DNA of 64,000 nucleotides, taken from NCBI RefSeq assembly GCF_943181415.1, contig NZ_CALPBZ010000001.1:1178001-1242000 (forward strand). Reading direction: 5' to 3'. The notes beneath the pieces were generated by a model. It ran no database searches. It was not told the origin of the DNA and saw nothing but the letters and a program-made list of their open reading frames with translations. Of the stretch, positions 17,501 through 26,700 are shown in pieces. Position 1 is the first letter of the stretch, and each line of letters starts with the position of its first letter. The translations under genes were made by a program, and so were the position numbers. The stretch comes from Microbacterium sp. Marseille-Q6648. Lineage in GTDB: Bacteria > Actinomycetota > Actinomycetes > Actinomycetales > Microbacteriaceae.

Positions 17501-18184
17501 TCAGGCCTCGAAGCGGTAGCCGAGCCCGCGCACCGTCACGAGCATCACCGGGTCACCGGGGTTCTGCTCGATGCGCGAGCGGATGCGCTTGATATGCACG
17601 TCGAGCGTCTTGGTGTCGCCGTAATAGTCACTGCCCCACACCCGGTCGATGAGCTGCCCACGTGTGAGCACCCGACCGGCATTGCGCATGAGAACCTCGA
17701 GCAGCTCGAATTCCTTCAGCGGCATGTTGATCTCGGCGCCGTCGACGGCGACGGTGTGACGGTCGATGTCGAGGACGACGCGACCCCCGTTCAGGATGCG
17801 CTCCTCAAGATCGGCGTCGGCCTGGGTCTGGCGACGCAGCACGGCGCGCATACGCGCGAGCAGCTCGCGCGACGAGTAGGGCTTGGTGACGTAGTCGTCC
17901 GCCCCGAGTTCGAGGCCCACCACGATGTCGACTTCGGAGTCCTTCGCCGTGAGCATGATGATGGGAACGGCGGAGCCGGTGCGGATCTGACGGCACACCT
18001 CGGTCCCCGGCATCCCGGGCAGCATGAGGTCCAGCAGCACGATGTCGGCGCCCAGCTCGCGGAACACCGTCAGAGCGGTGGGGCCGTCCTCGGCGATCTC
18101 GACCTCGTAGCCTTCGCGGCGCAGGAGATACGCCAAGGGGTCTGCGAGGTCGGGCTCGTCCTCGACGATCAAGACGCGGGTCAT
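17501..18184 (-). CDS. regX3: response regulator RegX3 (phosphate)
   Basis: 227 residues. Receiver domain with phospho-acceptor D52 (VLLDLMLPGMPG), acidic pocket E8/D9 and K101 (DYVTKPYSS), then an OmpR-type winged helix (EFELLEVLMRNAGRVLTRGQ; DVHIKRIRSRIE; VRGLGYRF). Overlap with senX3 by four bases and divergence from phoU identify it as the phosphate-starvation regulator SenX3-RegX3 of actinobacteria. Expected to bind GTTCACC direct repeats; three candidate sites lie in this window. Confidence 0.93.
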   Translation of the reverse strand: MTRVLIVEDEPDLADPLAYLLRREGYEVEIAEDGPTALTVFRELGADIVLLDLMLPGMPGTEVCRQIRTGSAVPIIMLTAKDSEVDIVVGLELGADDYVTKPYSSRELLARMRAVLRRQTQADADLEERILNGGRVVLDIDRHTVAVDGAEINMPLKEFELLEVLMRNAGRVLTRGQLIDRVWGSDYYGDTKTLDVHIKRIRSRIEQNPGDPVMLVTVRGLGYRFEA

Positions 18185-19464
18185 TGGGTCACTCCGTTCT
18201 CGGCCGCGCGTGCGGCGGGTTTCTCGGCCGCGCGAGCGGCGGGGGTGCCCGCGTCGCGTGCGGCGGGGCTGCCGGCGGTCTGGGCAGCGATCTTCTTCAG
18301 CTTCTTGCGGCCGCGCTTGCCCGCGGGCGGAACATCGTCGGGGGGCGCTGCGGCGGGCAGGCGGATGGTGAAGGTCGAGCCTCGTCCCGGACGCGACCAG
18401 AGCTTGACCTCTCCCCCATGGCGGGCGACCGCGTGCTTGACGATCGCGAGCCCGAGCCCGGTGCCGCCGGTGCGACGCGAGCGCGCCTGGTCGGTGCGGT
18501 AGAACCGCTCGAACACCCGATCCTGATCACCCTCGGCGATACCGATGCCGCGGTCGGTGACGGCGATCTCGACCACGCCGTCCGCGAGCTTGACGCCCAC
18601 ACCGACGTCGCCTCCCTGACTGGAGTAGGCGATGGCGTTCGAGATGAGGTTGCCGACGGCCTCGGTGAGGATCTGCGCGTCGCCGCGCACGTAGAGCCCG
18701 CGCTTGCCGCCGCGCACGACCGTCACGCCCGCCGAGGCGGCCTGGATCGCGTGGGCTTCGAGCGCCGCCGTGAGGATCTCGTCGACCGCGATCGTGCGAT
18801 CGGCGCTGAGGTCCTCCGCGGCCTGGAGGCGCGAGAGGTTCATGATGCGAGAGGTCAGCAGCGACAGCCGCGCGGCCTCGGCGGTGAGCCGCGAGGCGAA
18901 GACCCGCACCTGCGGCGGGTCGTCGGCGGCGGACTCGATGGCCTCGGCCAGCAGACTGACCGCGCCGACGGGCGTCTTCAGCTCGTGGCTGGTGTTGGCG
19001 ACGAAGTCGCGGCGCATCTGCTCCACCCGCTCGCGCTCGGTGATGTCGCGGAGCACGAGAAGCGCCAGGCGCGCCGAGATCCGCGATGCCCGGATCACCA
19101 CGAGGCGGGGCTCCGCCGGCGGTGCGCCGCGGCGCAGGCGCAGGGTCGCCTCGGCCGCGCTCTCGCTCGTGCGGGTGCGCCTGACGACCGACCGCAGCTC
19201 CTCCGTGCCGAGCACCGTTCCCTCGGCCAGACCGAACGGCACGGCGGCCGCCGATGCGGCTCGGACCGTGAACGAGGAGTCGACCACGACGGCTGCGTCA
19301 TCCATGCCGTGGAGCACCTCGCGGACTCCGTCCGGGATGTCGGCCGACGTCTCGGCGCGGGCGCGATCGCGCGCCCGCAGCGAGGCGACGATGACGGCCG
19401 AAACGGAACCGCCGATGATGACTCCGGCGAGGAGTGCGAGCAGCGCGAGCTGCGTCGTATCCAT
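18181..19464 (-). CDS. senX3: sensor histidine kinase SenX3
   Basis: 427 residues from the ATG at 19464; a GTG at 19473 would add three. One N-terminal membrane segment (about 5-27), a PAS-like region (about 45-140), then HisKA with H160 in FVANTSHELKTPVG and the HATPase boxes NLISNAIAYS, DRGIGIAEGDQ and RRTGGTGLGLAIVKHA. The tail after the kinase is unusual: a lysine-rich segment followed by the repeats PAARDAGT, PAARAAEK and PAARAAEN. Such a tail is not part of the known SenX3 core and might bind nucleic acid or another protein. Overlaps regX3 by four bases. Confidence 0.92.
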   Translation of the reverse strand: MDTTQLALLALLAGVIIGGSVSAVIVASLRARDRARAETSADIPDGVREVLHGMDDAAVVVDSSFTVRAASAAAVPFGLAEGTVLGTEELRSVVRRTRTSESAAEATLRLRRGAPPAEPRLVVIRASRISARLALLVLRDITERERVEQMRRDFVANTSHELKTPVGAVSLLAEAIESAADDPPQVRVFASRLTAEAARLSLLTSRIMNLSRLQAAEDLSADRTIAVDEILTAALEAHAIQAASAGVTVVRGGKRGLYVRGDAQILTEAVGNLISNAIAYSSQGGDVGVGVKLADGVVEIAVTDRGIGIAEGDQDRVFERFYRTDQARSRRTGGTGLGLAIVKHAVARHGGEVKLWSRPGRGSTFTIRLPAAAPPDDVPPAGKRGRKKLKKIAAQTAGSPAARDAGTPAARAAEKPAARAAENGVTQ

Positions 19465-19537
19465 GTCACTCACTGTAAAGGTCTGATCCGGGCGCCGTCG
19501 GCCCGGGCGGCGGGGGCCCGGGACCGCGCTCGGTACT

Positions 19538-19566
19538 ATTCACTCCCGCGGCACCATTCGTTAACC
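19538..19566 (+). promoter_or_regulatory. degenerate Pho box between senX3 and phoU
   Basis: Three units in an exact 11-base register: ATTCACT (19538-19544, 5 of 7 match GTTCACC), CGGCACC (19549-19555, 4 of 7) and GTTAACC (19560-19566, 6 of 7). Same orientation as phoU. Candidate autoregulatory RegX3 site. Confidence 0.5.
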
Positions 19567-19632
19567 TTCGGTGGCGACAATCGCCAGGGCCGCGCGAGCG
19601 GACCCTCCGCACGCAATCAGAAAGGTGTCGGA

Positions 19633-20316
19633 ATGCGCGAAGTCTTCCACCAGTCCCTCGAGGACGCCCAGTCTCGTCTGGTCGAGATCGCCGAGCTCGT
19701 CACGGTCGCCATCGACAAGGCCACGCGGGCGTTCGAGTCGAGCGACGTGGGGCTCGCCGAAGAGGTCATCGAGGCCGACGCGATCATCGACGAGAAGGCG
19801 ATCGCCCTCGACGAACTGGCGATCGAGATCCTCGCGCGTCAGCAGCCGGTCGCCCGCGATCTGCGCATCGTCGTCGGCGCCCTCCGCATGAGCGCGTCGC
19901 TCGAGCGCATGGGCGACATCGCCGAGCACATCGCGCAGCTGACCCGCATGCGCTTCCCCGAGCGCGCCATCCCCCGCGGACTGAAGTCGACGTTCACCAA
20001 GATGGGGCAGCTCGACGTCGAGGTCGCGCGCACCCTCACCGAGCTGCTGCGCACCCAGGACATGCGGCTGGCCGAGGCCATCCGCAACGCCGACGACGCG
20101 ATCGACGAGCTGCACGCGAGCGTCTTCGAGAAGGTGCTCAGCGACTCCTGGCGCGGAGAAGCGGCGGCCACGGTCGACGCGACGCTCGCCAGCCGTTACC
20201 ACGAGCGCTTCGCCGATCACGCCGTGTCGGTCGCGAAGAAGGTCGCGTACCTCGCCACGGGCGAGTGGGAGACGGTGTCGGAAGTCGTCGACAGCACCTC
20301 TTTCCCGCTGTCCTGA
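19633..20316 (+). CDS. phoU: phosphate signalling protein PhoU
   Basis: 227 residues. Two PhoU three-helix repeats: the first around ADAIIDEKAIALDELAIEIL and RQQPVARDLRIVVGALRMSA, the second around NADDAIDELHASVFEKVL and RYHERFADHAVSVAKKVAYL. PhoU links the Pst transporter to the SenX3-type kinase and represses the Pho response when phosphate is plentiful. AGAAAGG at 19619-19625 precedes the ATG. Divergent from senX3-regX3; pstSCAB lies about 10 kb away. Confidence 0.94.
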   Translation: MREVFHQSLEDAQSRLVEIAELVTVAIDKATRAFESSDVGLAEEVIEADAIIDEKAIALDELAIEILARQQPVARDLRIVVGALRMSASLERMGDIAEHIAQLTRMRFPERAIPRGLKSTFTKMGQLDVEVARTLTELLRTQDMRLAEAIRNADDAIDELHASVFEKVLSDSWRGEAAATVDATLASRYHERFADHAVSVAKKVAYLATGEWETVSEVVDSTSFPLS

Positions 20317-20336
20317 CGTGACGCAGCTGTCCTGAC
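20307..20336. repeat. 11-bp direct repeat at phoU stop
   Basis: GCTGTCCTGAC occurs at 20307-20317 and again at 20326-20336, so the last codons and stop of phoU are duplicated 19 bases downstream. Looks like a local tandem duplication. Confidence 0.6.
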
Positions 20337-20378
20337 ACAGCGCCCCGACCTCGCCGCGGCCGCACGTCGCGGCGGAAG

Positions 20379-20426
20379 GACGAAGAGAGCGGATGCCCCC
20401 GGGGGGAGGCATCCGCTCTCTTCGTC
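20379..20426. terminator. bidirectional terminator between phoU and gpmA
   Basis: A 19-bp perfect stem, GACGAAGAGAGCGGATGCC with its complement, and a 10-base G-rich loop, between convergent genes. Confidence 0.9.
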
Positions 20427-20441
20427 GTCCGGGCTCCGCGG

Positions 20442-21188
20442 CTACTTGCCCTGGTTCGCCACGGCCGCAGCGCCTGCGGCAGCGGCGTCGGGGTCGAGGT
20501 ACTCACCGGGACCGAGGGGCATGAAGTCCTCGCCGAGGCGGTAGACCAGCGGAATGCCGGTGGGGATGTTCAGCTCGGCGATGTCGGCGTCGCTGATGCC
20601 GTCGAGGTGCTTGACGAGACCGCGCAGCGAGTTGCCGTGCGCGGTCACCAGCACGGTCTTGCCCGCCTGCAGGTCGGGGATGATGTCGTTCTGCCAGTAC
20701 GGCAGGAAGCGGTCGATGACGAGCTTGAGCGACTCGGTGCGAGGCACCTCGCCGTCGATGTCGGCGTAGCGGACGTCGCCGACCTGGCTGTACTGGTCGT
20801 CGTCGGCGAGCTCGGGCGGCGGCACGTCGAATGAGCGGCGCCACAGCATGAACTGCTCCTGGCCGAACTCCTCGAGCGTCTGGGCCTTGTCCTTCCCCTG
20901 GAGCGCGCCGTAGTGGCGCTCGTTCAGGCGCCACGTGCGCTTGACGGGGATCCACAGCCGGTCGGCGGCGTCGAGGGCGATGTCCGCCGTCTGGATGGCG
21001 CGCGACAGCAGCGAGGTGTGAACGATGTCGGGCAGCAGGCCCCTCTCGGCCATCAGCTCGCCGCCGCGCTGGGCCTCGGCCTTGCCGAGATCGGTGAGCC
21101 GGACATCGACCCATCCGGTGAACTGGTTCGACTTGTTCCATTCGCTCTGGCCGTGGCGGAGCAGGATCAGCGTGTAGGGCGCGGTCAT
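20442..21188 (-). CDS. gpmA: 2,3-bisphosphoglycerate-dependent phosphoglycerate mutase
   Basis: 248 residues from the ATG at 21188. Glycolytic interconversion of 3- and 2-phosphoglycerate. Phospho-histidine H12 in [12 protein letters not shown], then [32 protein letters not shown] and the second active-site histidine in [18 protein letters not shown]. The usual length is about 248. gpmA next to senX3-regX3 is a conserved arrangement in actinobacteria; here phoU and a double-sided terminator lie between them. Its start is divergent from a methyltransferase gene. Confidence 0.96.
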   Translation of the reverse strand: MTAPYTLILLRHGQSEWNKSNQFTGWVDVRLTDLGKAEAQRGGELMAERGLLPDIVHTSLLSRAIQTADIALDAADRLWIPVKRTWRLNERHYGALQGKDKAQTLEEFGQEQFMLWRRSFDVPPPELADDDQYSQVGDVRYADIDGEVPRTESLKLVIDRFLPYWQNDIIPDLQAGKTVLVTAHGNSLRGLVKHLDGISDADIAELNIPTGIPLVYRLGEDFMPLGPGEYLDPDAAAAGAAAVANQGK

Positions 21189-21251
21189 GGCCCCCATGAT
21201 ATCGACGGATGCCGCGCCCGCCCGGCTCGTGACGCCTGGCATCATGGGGTG

Positions 21252-22079
21252 GTGCCCGCTGGTCGCTCCCCCGTCGGTCGAGTGACCCGCGGCACGACAG
21301 GCACGAACCGCCTGCGCCGCATCGATCGGTGGATCGCGCGGCATCCCGCGCTTCGCCGTGCGGCGGATCCGCTCGTGGTCGACCTCGGCTACGGCGCGAG
21401 CGGCGTCACGGCACTCGAGCTGCATGCGCGCCTGGCGCGATCGCGTCCCGACGTCGAGGTGCTCGGGCTTGAGATCGCCCCGGAACGGGTCGATCGAGCG
21501 CGCGCACAGCTCGAGGACGTCCGCCGCGGCCTCACGGCCTTCGCCCCGGACGCGCGCGTGTCGTTCGCACGCGGAGGCTTCGAGGTGCCGACACCCGCGG
21601 CGCGGCATCCTGCGATCATCCGCGCGATGAACGTGCTGCGCCAGTACGACGAGCACGCCGTCGCCGACGCGTGGCGCGAGATGTCGTCGCGCCTGGCACC
21701 GGGCGGGCTGCTGGTGGAGGGCACGTGCGACGAACTCGGGCGCATCGCGACGTGGGCGGCGGTGTCGTCCGGCGGCGAGCCGATGACGTTGACCGTCTCG
21801 CTGCGCCTCACCGGCCTCGAGCGTCCGTCCATCGCCGCCGAGCGCCTGCCGAAGGCGCTCATCCACCGCAACGTCCCCGGCGAGCCGGTGCACGCCTTCC
21901 TCGCCGCGCTGGATGAGGAGTGGCTGCGCGCGGCGGCGGTGTCTCCCTTCGGACCCGTCCACCGGTGGCGCACCGCCATGGAGGCGCTCGTCGCCGGCGG
22001 ATGGCCCCTGCGTGCCCGCTCGCGCTGGCCGCTCGGCGAGGTCACCATCGGCTGGGAGTCGGTCGCCCCGCTCGGATGA
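21252..22079 (+). CDS. class I SAM-dependent methyltransferase-like protein
   Basis: About 275 residues; the start is uncertain because two consecutive GTG codons (21249, 21252) and a later GTG (21282) are possible and no clear ribosome site is seen. Motif I is [16 protein letters not shown], and motif II-like [16 protein letters not shown] follows, both as in Rossmann methyltransferases. No acceptor-specific motif is recognised. Stop codons of this gene and the convergent FUSC gene abut exactly (22079/22080). Confidence 0.78.
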   Translation: MPAGRSPVGRVTRGTTGTNRLRRIDRWIARHPALRRAADPLVVDLGYGASGVTALELHARLARSRPDVEVLGLEIAPERVDRARAQLEDVRRGLTAFAPDARVSFARGGFEVPTPAARHPAIIRAMNVLRQYDEHAVADAWREMSSRLAPGGLLVEGTCDELGRIATWAAVSSGGEPMTLTVSLRLTGLERPSIAAERLPKALIHRNVPGEPVHAFLAALDEEWLRAAAVSPFGPVHRWRTAMEALVAGGWPLRARSRWPLGEVTIGWESVAPLG

Positions 22080-23186
22080 TCAGATCCGGGGCACCGTCGC
22101 GCGCGCATCCCCCGCGGACATGCCGGTCGCGGTGAGCAGATCCACCACGAGGGGGCGGAGCGCCGTGATGAGGTTCTGATCGCCCATCGAGGCACCCGGA
22201 GTCACCTCACCGGGATCGAGGTGCGCGGCCACCGAGATGAGCGACTCCCGAGCCGTCGTCGCCGACGAGATGTCACCGAGCGAGTGTGCGATGAGGCCCA
22301 TCGCGCGCGTGACCTCGGCGAGGATGTCGGCGGCGACCGGCCGGGCCACGCCGTCGACGCACAGGTAGGAGGCTCGCCGGGCGACGACACGGAGGTTGCG
22401 TGTCGCCAGATCCATCGACTGCTGCATGCGCTGCTGACGCTCCAGCTCGTGGCGCTGGCGTCGCAGGAACGGCGAGATCCGGGCGACGGCGATCCCGGTG
22501 TCGAGCGACGCGCGCCACTGCTCGAGCAGCGGCTCGAGTGCGCGCGCCTTCGCGAGACCGCGCTCGGCGCGCAGCCGGTCCCCTCGATGAAGACCCTGGA
22601 TGACGGCGGTCGCGGCGGCTTCGGCGCCGGCGAACACCGCCGCGCCGTCGCGGACCGCCGCGCGCTGCGCGCTCCGCGGGATCAGAGCGGTCACCAGCAG
22701 CGCTGCGACACCGCCGACGACCCCGTCGATCAGGCGCAGGAACGGCGAGCTGGCCGGCACGATCATGACGATGAGCGACTGGATCGCCGCCGCGATGGCG
22801 AATCCGGCCTGATGGGAGAGGAACCGGGCGACGATCAGGGTCGCCGCGAGCGCCAACGCGAGCTGCCACCAGCCCGAGCCGGCGACCAGCAGGAGCAGCT
22901 CGGCGACGAGTATGCCCACCAGCATCCCGACCACCGTCTCGAGCACGCGCCGCGGCCGCGCATCGCGCACGAGCCCGAGGCTCGAGACCGTCACCGTCGC
23001 CGCCAGCAGCGGAGCGGGGTGACCGAGGACGTAGAGGGCGAAGGCGTAGGCGCCGGTGGCGGCCACCACGATCTGCAGGATGGCCGGCGCCGACTCTCGC
23101 ACCCGCCGCAGCGCCGGCCGCGGGTCGACCCGGCTGCGCCACCCCGTGGGGATCGGCGCGGTGACCGGAGACTCGTCGGCGCTCAT
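22080..23186 (-). CDS. FUSC-family membrane protein (putative exporter)
   Basis: 368 residues. The N-terminal ~180 residues hold five to six membrane segments, including FALYVLGHPAPLLAATVTVS and RRVLETVVGMLVGILVAELL, the pattern of the fusaric-acid-resistance / aromatic-acid exporter (FUSC/ArAE) family. The C-terminal half is a soluble helical domain rich in Arg/Gln (RRQRHELERQQRMQQSMDL). Substrate unknown. No membrane-fusion partner is nearby. Confidence 0.85.
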   Translation of the reverse strand: MSADESPVTAPIPTGWRSRVDPRPALRRVRESAPAILQIVVAATGAYAFALYVLGHPAPLLAATVTVSSLGLVRDARPRRVLETVVGMLVGILVAELLLLVAGSGWWQLALALAATLIVARFLSHQAGFAIAAAIQSLIVMIVPASSPFLRLIDGVVGGVAALLVTALIPRSAQRAAVRDGAAVFAGAEAAATAVIQGLHRGDRLRAERGLAKARALEPLLEQWRASLDTGIAVARISPFLRRQRHELERQQRMQQSMDLATRNLRVVARRASYLCVDGVARPVAADILAEVTRAMGLIAHSLGDISSATTARESLISVAAHLDPGEVTPGASMGDQNLITALRPLVVDLLTATGMSAGDARATVPRI

Positions 23187-23223
23187 GATCTGGGCGCTCC
23201 GGATGCCGCTCCCGGCACCGCCG

Positions 23224-24336
23224 TCATCCCGACGACGCGGCCGGGCGTCGCGACAGGCGCGTCATGCGGGGCACGCCCGCGGTGGCACCGGCGTCGGGCG
23301 GCACGATGACCTCCTGTGTCGCCGCCACGACGCCGTCCTCGACCGCGACGGTCAGGGCAGCGTCGACCGGGGTGCTCCGGCGCACGATCGCCAGCGCGAT
23401 CGGACCCTGCTCCCAGTGGCGGGCGGCGGAGGTGACGACGCCGACCTCGTTCTCGCCGGCCCGCACGGGGGCTCCTCGCGCGGGAAGGAGGGCGTCGCTG
23501 CCGTCGAGGTGCAGGAACACCAGCCGCCGCGGCGGGTGGCCGAGGTTGTGGACCTTCGCGACGGTCTCCTGGCCGCGATAGCACCCCTTGCTCAGGTGCA
23601 CGGCGGTGCGGAGCCAATCGACTTCGTGCGGAAGGGTGCGCTCATCGACCTCGGCAGCCCAGCGGGGACGCCACGCGGCCACGCGCAGGGCGTCGACGGC
23701 CACGGCGCCGGCGAGCTGCGCCTCACCACGCGCGGCGCGTTCGAGAAGCAGCGCGCGCTCGTCGCGCGTGACCACGGCCTCGGCCCAGTCGCGGTCCGAG
23801 CCGGGATGCGGATCGGTCAGCGCGTAGGCGTGCCCGCCCGCCCCGATGGCGGGCCACGGGTCGCGCCAGATTACCGGGACGCCGGCCGGAGCGATCGGGG
23901 TGACCACCGCGAGGGCGGCGGCGGCGCCGCCGACGACCGCGAACTCGTCACCCGCGTCGCGCGGCTGGACGCGCAGTCGGAACCGCATCCGCATGAGCCA
24001 CTGCAGCAGCGCGTCGGCGTCGCCGCGATCCACGAGGAGCCACGCCGTCTCGCCGTCGTCGACGATGGATGCCGCATGCTCGACGTGTCCGTGCGGGTCG
24101 AGCACGAGCAGCTCCGAACCGCTTCCCGGAGCCAGCGTCGTGAGCGCCTGCGAGGTGAGGGAGTCCAGCCACGACAGGCGGTCCTCGCCGGACACCGCCA
24201 GCACGCGCCGGTCGTCGAGGGGCGCGACGGCGGAGCCGTTCGCGAGTGCCCGCTGCTCCACCAGGGGGTTGCCGACATGGGTGAGGATGCCGTCGTCGTC
24301 CACGACGGCGCGATCGATCGCGTCGAAGTCGCCCAT
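23224..24336 (-). CDS. ygfZ: folate-binding protein YgfZ
   Basis: 370 residues from the ATG at 24336. GcvT-like tetrahydrofolate-binding fold that supports Fe-S cluster enzymes. The signature KGCYRGQETVAKVHNLG (K-G-C-Y-x-G-Q-E) is intact, as is the early SWLDSLTSQALTTL. Its ATG overlaps the stop of the nitrobindin-like gene by one base (TGATG), so the two are translationally coupled. 37 bases separate it from the FUSC start. Confidence 0.92.
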   Translation of the reverse strand: MGDFDAIDRAVVDDDGILTHVGNPLVEQRALANGSAVAPLDDRRVLAVSGEDRLSWLDSLTSQALTTLAPGSGSELLVLDPHGHVEHAASIVDDGETAWLLVDRGDADALLQWLMRMRFRLRVQPRDAGDEFAVVGGAAAALAVVTPIAPAGVPVIWRDPWPAIGAGGHAYALTDPHPGSDRDWAEAVVTRDERALLLERAARGEAQLAGAVAVDALRVAAWRPRWAAEVDERTLPHEVDWLRTAVHLSKGCYRGQETVAKVHNLGHPPRRLVFLHLDGSDALLPARGAPVRAGENEVGVVTSAARHWEQGPIALAIVRRSTPVDAALTVAVEDGVVAATQEVIVPPDAGATAGVPRMTRLSRRPAASSG

Positions 24337-24941
24337 CACTCCACCCGCGCCAATCGAGCCGACGCGTGCGAGGCCAGCGCGCCGCCGAGGGCGGCGATGT
24401 CCCACGCCCACAGCAGGTGGGCGTCGACCAGACCGTACATGCGCGTGGCGGCGGAGTAGTCCTTCGCGCCGGCACTGCGCACCACGGCATCCGTCGCCAT
24501 GTCGATGCGCGGGCCCCGGATCCGGCCGAGATACAGCTCGCTGACGCCGTCCGAGTGCACCAGCACCGCCTCGATGTCGAACCCGCCCTCGGCGTTGCGA
24601 AGGCTCTCGACGTCGTCGACGGTGCGACGGACGCGGGGCGCGAGGGGTGGGAGGAGTGCCGGGCCGGCGTCGGCGTCGGTCGCCGGTCGCGACAGCCGCC
24701 AGTAGCCGGTCTCGGCCACGAGCGGAATGTCGTCGCCACCGGCGTCTGCTCGCAGCCAGGCGTGCGAGGTGTAGTTCAGGTGATCGCCGCCGTCATGGCT
24801 GAAGCTCACGCGCTGGGCGAACTCGCCCGAGAATCGATGATCGGGGGTGCCGTACTCGATGACACCCGTGCCCTCCCACACGCCGATGAGCCACGACAGC
24901 GGAGCGAGGTCGGCGGGGAGGTCTGTCGGTAGATCGAACAC
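24336..24941 (-). CDS. nitrobindin-like FABP-family heme protein
   Basis: 201 residues. A ten-stranded beta-barrel of the THAP4/nitrobindin type is indicated by the family motif GxWxGxG, seen as IGVWEGTGVIEYG, and by the C-terminal VDAHLLWAWDIAALG, whose histidine is a candidate proximal heme ligand. Family members bind ferric heme b and react with NO or peroxynitrite; this is established for some homologues, not tested here. It begins 10 bases after a 37-residue membrane-protein gene and is coupled to ygfZ. Confidence 0.85.
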   Translation of the reverse strand: MFDLPTDLPADLAPLSWLIGVWEGTGVIEYGTPDHRFSGEFAQRVSFSHDGGDHLNYTSHAWLRADAGGDDIPLVAETGYWRLSRPATDADAGPALLPPLAPRVRRTVDDVESLRNAEGGFDIEAVLVHSDGVSELYLGRIRGPRIDMATDAVVRSAGAKDYSAATRMYGLVDAHLLWAWDIAALGGALASHASARLARVE

Positions 24942-24951
24942 GACGCGACCG

Positions 24952-25065
24952 TCAGCGCTGGCCGCGGTAGAGGTTCTTGATCACCACACCCGAGACGAAG
25001 ACGATCGCGAGCGAGGCGAGGCCGAGCAGGCCCACGAAGAACAGTTCGAGCGCGAAGAGGTCCAT
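24952..25065 (-). CDS. 37-residue single-pass membrane protein
   Basis: Encodes a short acidic N-terminus (MDLFALE), one long hydrophobic helix (about residues 8-28, with LFFVGLLGLASLAIVFVSG) and a basic end KNLYRGQR, so probably N-out/C-in. It lies 9 bases downstream of a small membrane-protein gene and 10 bases upstream of the nitrobindin-like gene, all on one strand, and uses the host codon bias, which supports its reality. No named family recognised. It could be a partner of one of the membrane proteins nearby. Confidence 0.7.
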   Translation of the reverse strand: MDLFALELFFVGLLGLASLAIVFVSGVVIKNLYRGQR

Positions 25066-25074
25066 GGCTCAACT

Positions 25075-25365
25075 CTAGCCGGGGACGACGACGGCCAAGC
25101 CGAATCCCAGGCTGATGATGCCCATCACCACCAGCGCCCCCAGGACGCTCGCCGCCACTCTCTGGGTGAACCCCTGCGACCGCCCGCGGATCAGCTGCAC
25201 GGCGAAGGCGAGGATGAGGCAGCCGCCGAGCCCGACCGCGAGCCAGGACGACCGATCGGATGCCGGGACGATCACACCGACGACGACGCCGATGACGGCG
25301 GCGAGCGCCCAGATCGCCACGACACCGCCGAGCGTGCGGCGCGGGCCCAGTTCCACGGAGGTCAC
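25075..25365 (-). CDS. small three-TM membrane protein
   Basis: 96 residues from the GTG at 25365, preceded closely by GAGGGG. Three membrane segments: [39 protein letters not shown], and [20 protein letters not shown] near the end. The loop [13 protein letters not shown] between segments 2 and 3 is basic. Unknown function; similar small proteins are common in Microbacteriaceae. First gene of a probable four-gene transcript with the 37-residue protein, the nitrobindin-like protein and YgfZ. Divergent from glnR. Confidence 0.7.
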   Translation of the reverse strand: MTSVELGPRRTLGGVVAIWALAAVIGVVVGVIVPASDRSSWLAVGLGGCLILAFAVQLIRGRSQGFTQRVAASVLGALVVMGIISLGFGLAVVVPG

Positions 25366-25499
25366 CCCCTCATTGTCGCGCACGGCAAGGCGATGCGCAC
25401 GTGGGGCCGATCCCACCCCGGACAGCGGTGTCCCGGCGGGCTGCGCGACACGCCGTACACTGTTGTCCACGGCGCCCACCGCGTCGGGAGGACGGCGTC

Positions 25500-26198
25500 T
25501 TGGCACAGCTTCTGGTTCTGAGCTCCACACAGGGAGGCGGCCCTGTCCTGCCTGCCCTCGAGCTGCTCAGCCACCGGGCGCGTCAGATCCCGGCCGAGCC
25601 CGCGCAGCTCGTGAACGCGCCGAGCGCCGACGTCATCTTCGTCGACGCGCGCGTCGACCTCGTCGGCGCGAAGTCGCTGTGCAAGATCCTCAACACCACG
25701 GGTCTGGACGCCCCGCTCGTCCTCGTCGTGACCGAGGGTGGACTGACGGCCGTGTCGACCGACTGGGGCGTCGACGACGTGATCCTCGTCACCGCGGGGC
25801 CCGCGGAGGTCGACGCGCGCGTGCGTCTGGCGATCGGCCGCATGTCGAAGGAGCAGGTCTCGACCCGCATCCAGACCTCGGGCATCACGATCGACGAGTC
25901 CTCGTACTCCGCCAAGGTGCACGGCAAGCCGCTCGACCTCACCTACAAGGAGTTCCAGCTCCTGCACTTCTTCGCCACGCATCCCTCGCGGGTGTTCACG
26001 CGCGAGCAGCTGCTGAGTGAGGTCTGGGGCTACGACTACTTCGGCGGTACGCGCACCGTCGACGTCCACGTGCGTCGCCTGCGCGCCAAACTCGGCGACC
26101 TCGAGCAGCTGATCGGCACCGTCCGCAACGTCGGGTACCGCTTCAACGTCTACGAGGACGATCAGCTTCCGTCCTCAAAGGAACGCTCCCAGGCCTGA
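25500..26198 (+). CDS. glnR: GlnR-type nitrogen regulator
   Basis: 232 residues with a TTG start at 25500, fixed by GGGAGGAC at 25486-25493. A receiver-like domain ([12 protein letters not shown], with D49 in the phospho-site position; [35 protein letters not shown]) is followed by an OmpR-type winged helix ([49 protein letters not shown]). The sequence closely resembles actinobacterial GlnR, an orphan regulator of nitrogen assimilation that works without phosphorylation. No partner kinase adjoins. The 3' end overlaps the convergent redoxin gene by 37 bases. TACACT at 25456-25461 may be the -10. Confidence 0.88.
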   Translation: MAQLLVLSSTQGGGPVLPALELLSHRARQIPAEPAQLVNAPSADVIFVDARVDLVGAKSLCKILNTTGLDAPLVLVVTEGGLTAVSTDWGVDDVILVTAGPAEVDARVRLAIGRMSKEQVSTRIQTSGITIDESSYSAKVHGKPLDLTYKEFQLLHFFATHPSRVFTREQLLSEVWGYDYFGGTRTVDVHVRRLRAKLGDLEQLIGTVRNVGYRFNVYEDDQLPSSKERSQA

Positions 26199-26662
26199 GC
26201 CGCGATCCATGCGAGCGCCGCGCGCACCGCGTCGGCGTCGAAGGATGCGGTCGGAAGCGCGGCGATCCGCGCATCCCGGATGATGCCCGCCGGATCGACC
26301 ACCACCGTCGCAGATCGCTGAAGGAACGCCGTCGTGGTGAGTCCGGAGCGTTCGTGGCCGTCGACGCTCGCGCGCACGCGGATCGACGGCGCCCGGCCGG
26401 CCGCCCGCCGCGCCGCATCGGCGGCCTCCGCAGCGGCGCCGGGCGCGACGAGGATGAGGACGGCGTCACCGACTTCTCCGGCATCCTTCATGCGCTGCAT
26501 CGCCGCCGCGTGGGCGAGGCAGACGGGGCAGCTGCTGGAACGCATGAAGTGGACGACAGCCACGCGACCGCCGATCTCGTCGCGCAGCCGACGCGGCGAC
26601 CCGTGCGGGTCGACGACGTCGATGTCGGGGAAGGGATGGTCGACGGCGAGGGCGTCCGACAT
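26162..26662 (-). CDS. redoxin (AhpC/TSA-like) protein with CPVC motif
   Basis: 166 residues. Thioredoxin-fold peroxiredoxin-like protein: [20 protein letters not shown] carries C45-P-V-C48 in the active-site position, followed by [14 protein letters not shown] and [15 protein letters not shown]. These two are the only cysteines, so catalysis would run through the CPVC pair. Closest by eye to the redoxin/peroxiredoxin-like branch that includes AhpC/TSA antioxidant proteins; thiol reductase activity is equally possible. Divergent from a MarR gene across a triple 21-bp repeat, so probably that regulator's target. Confidence 0.82.
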   Translation of the reverse strand: MSDALAVDHPFPDIDVVDPHGSPRRLRDEIGGRVAVVHFMRSSSCPVCLAHAAAMQRMKDAGEVGDAVLILVAPGAAAEAADAARRAAGRAPSIRVRASVDGHERSGLTTTAFLQRSATVVVDPAGIIRDARIAALPTASFDADAVRAALAWIAAQAWERSFEDGS

Positions 26663-26700
26663 GGGGGCTCCGATTCTTGTTCGAGCAGGGTACGGTGTTT

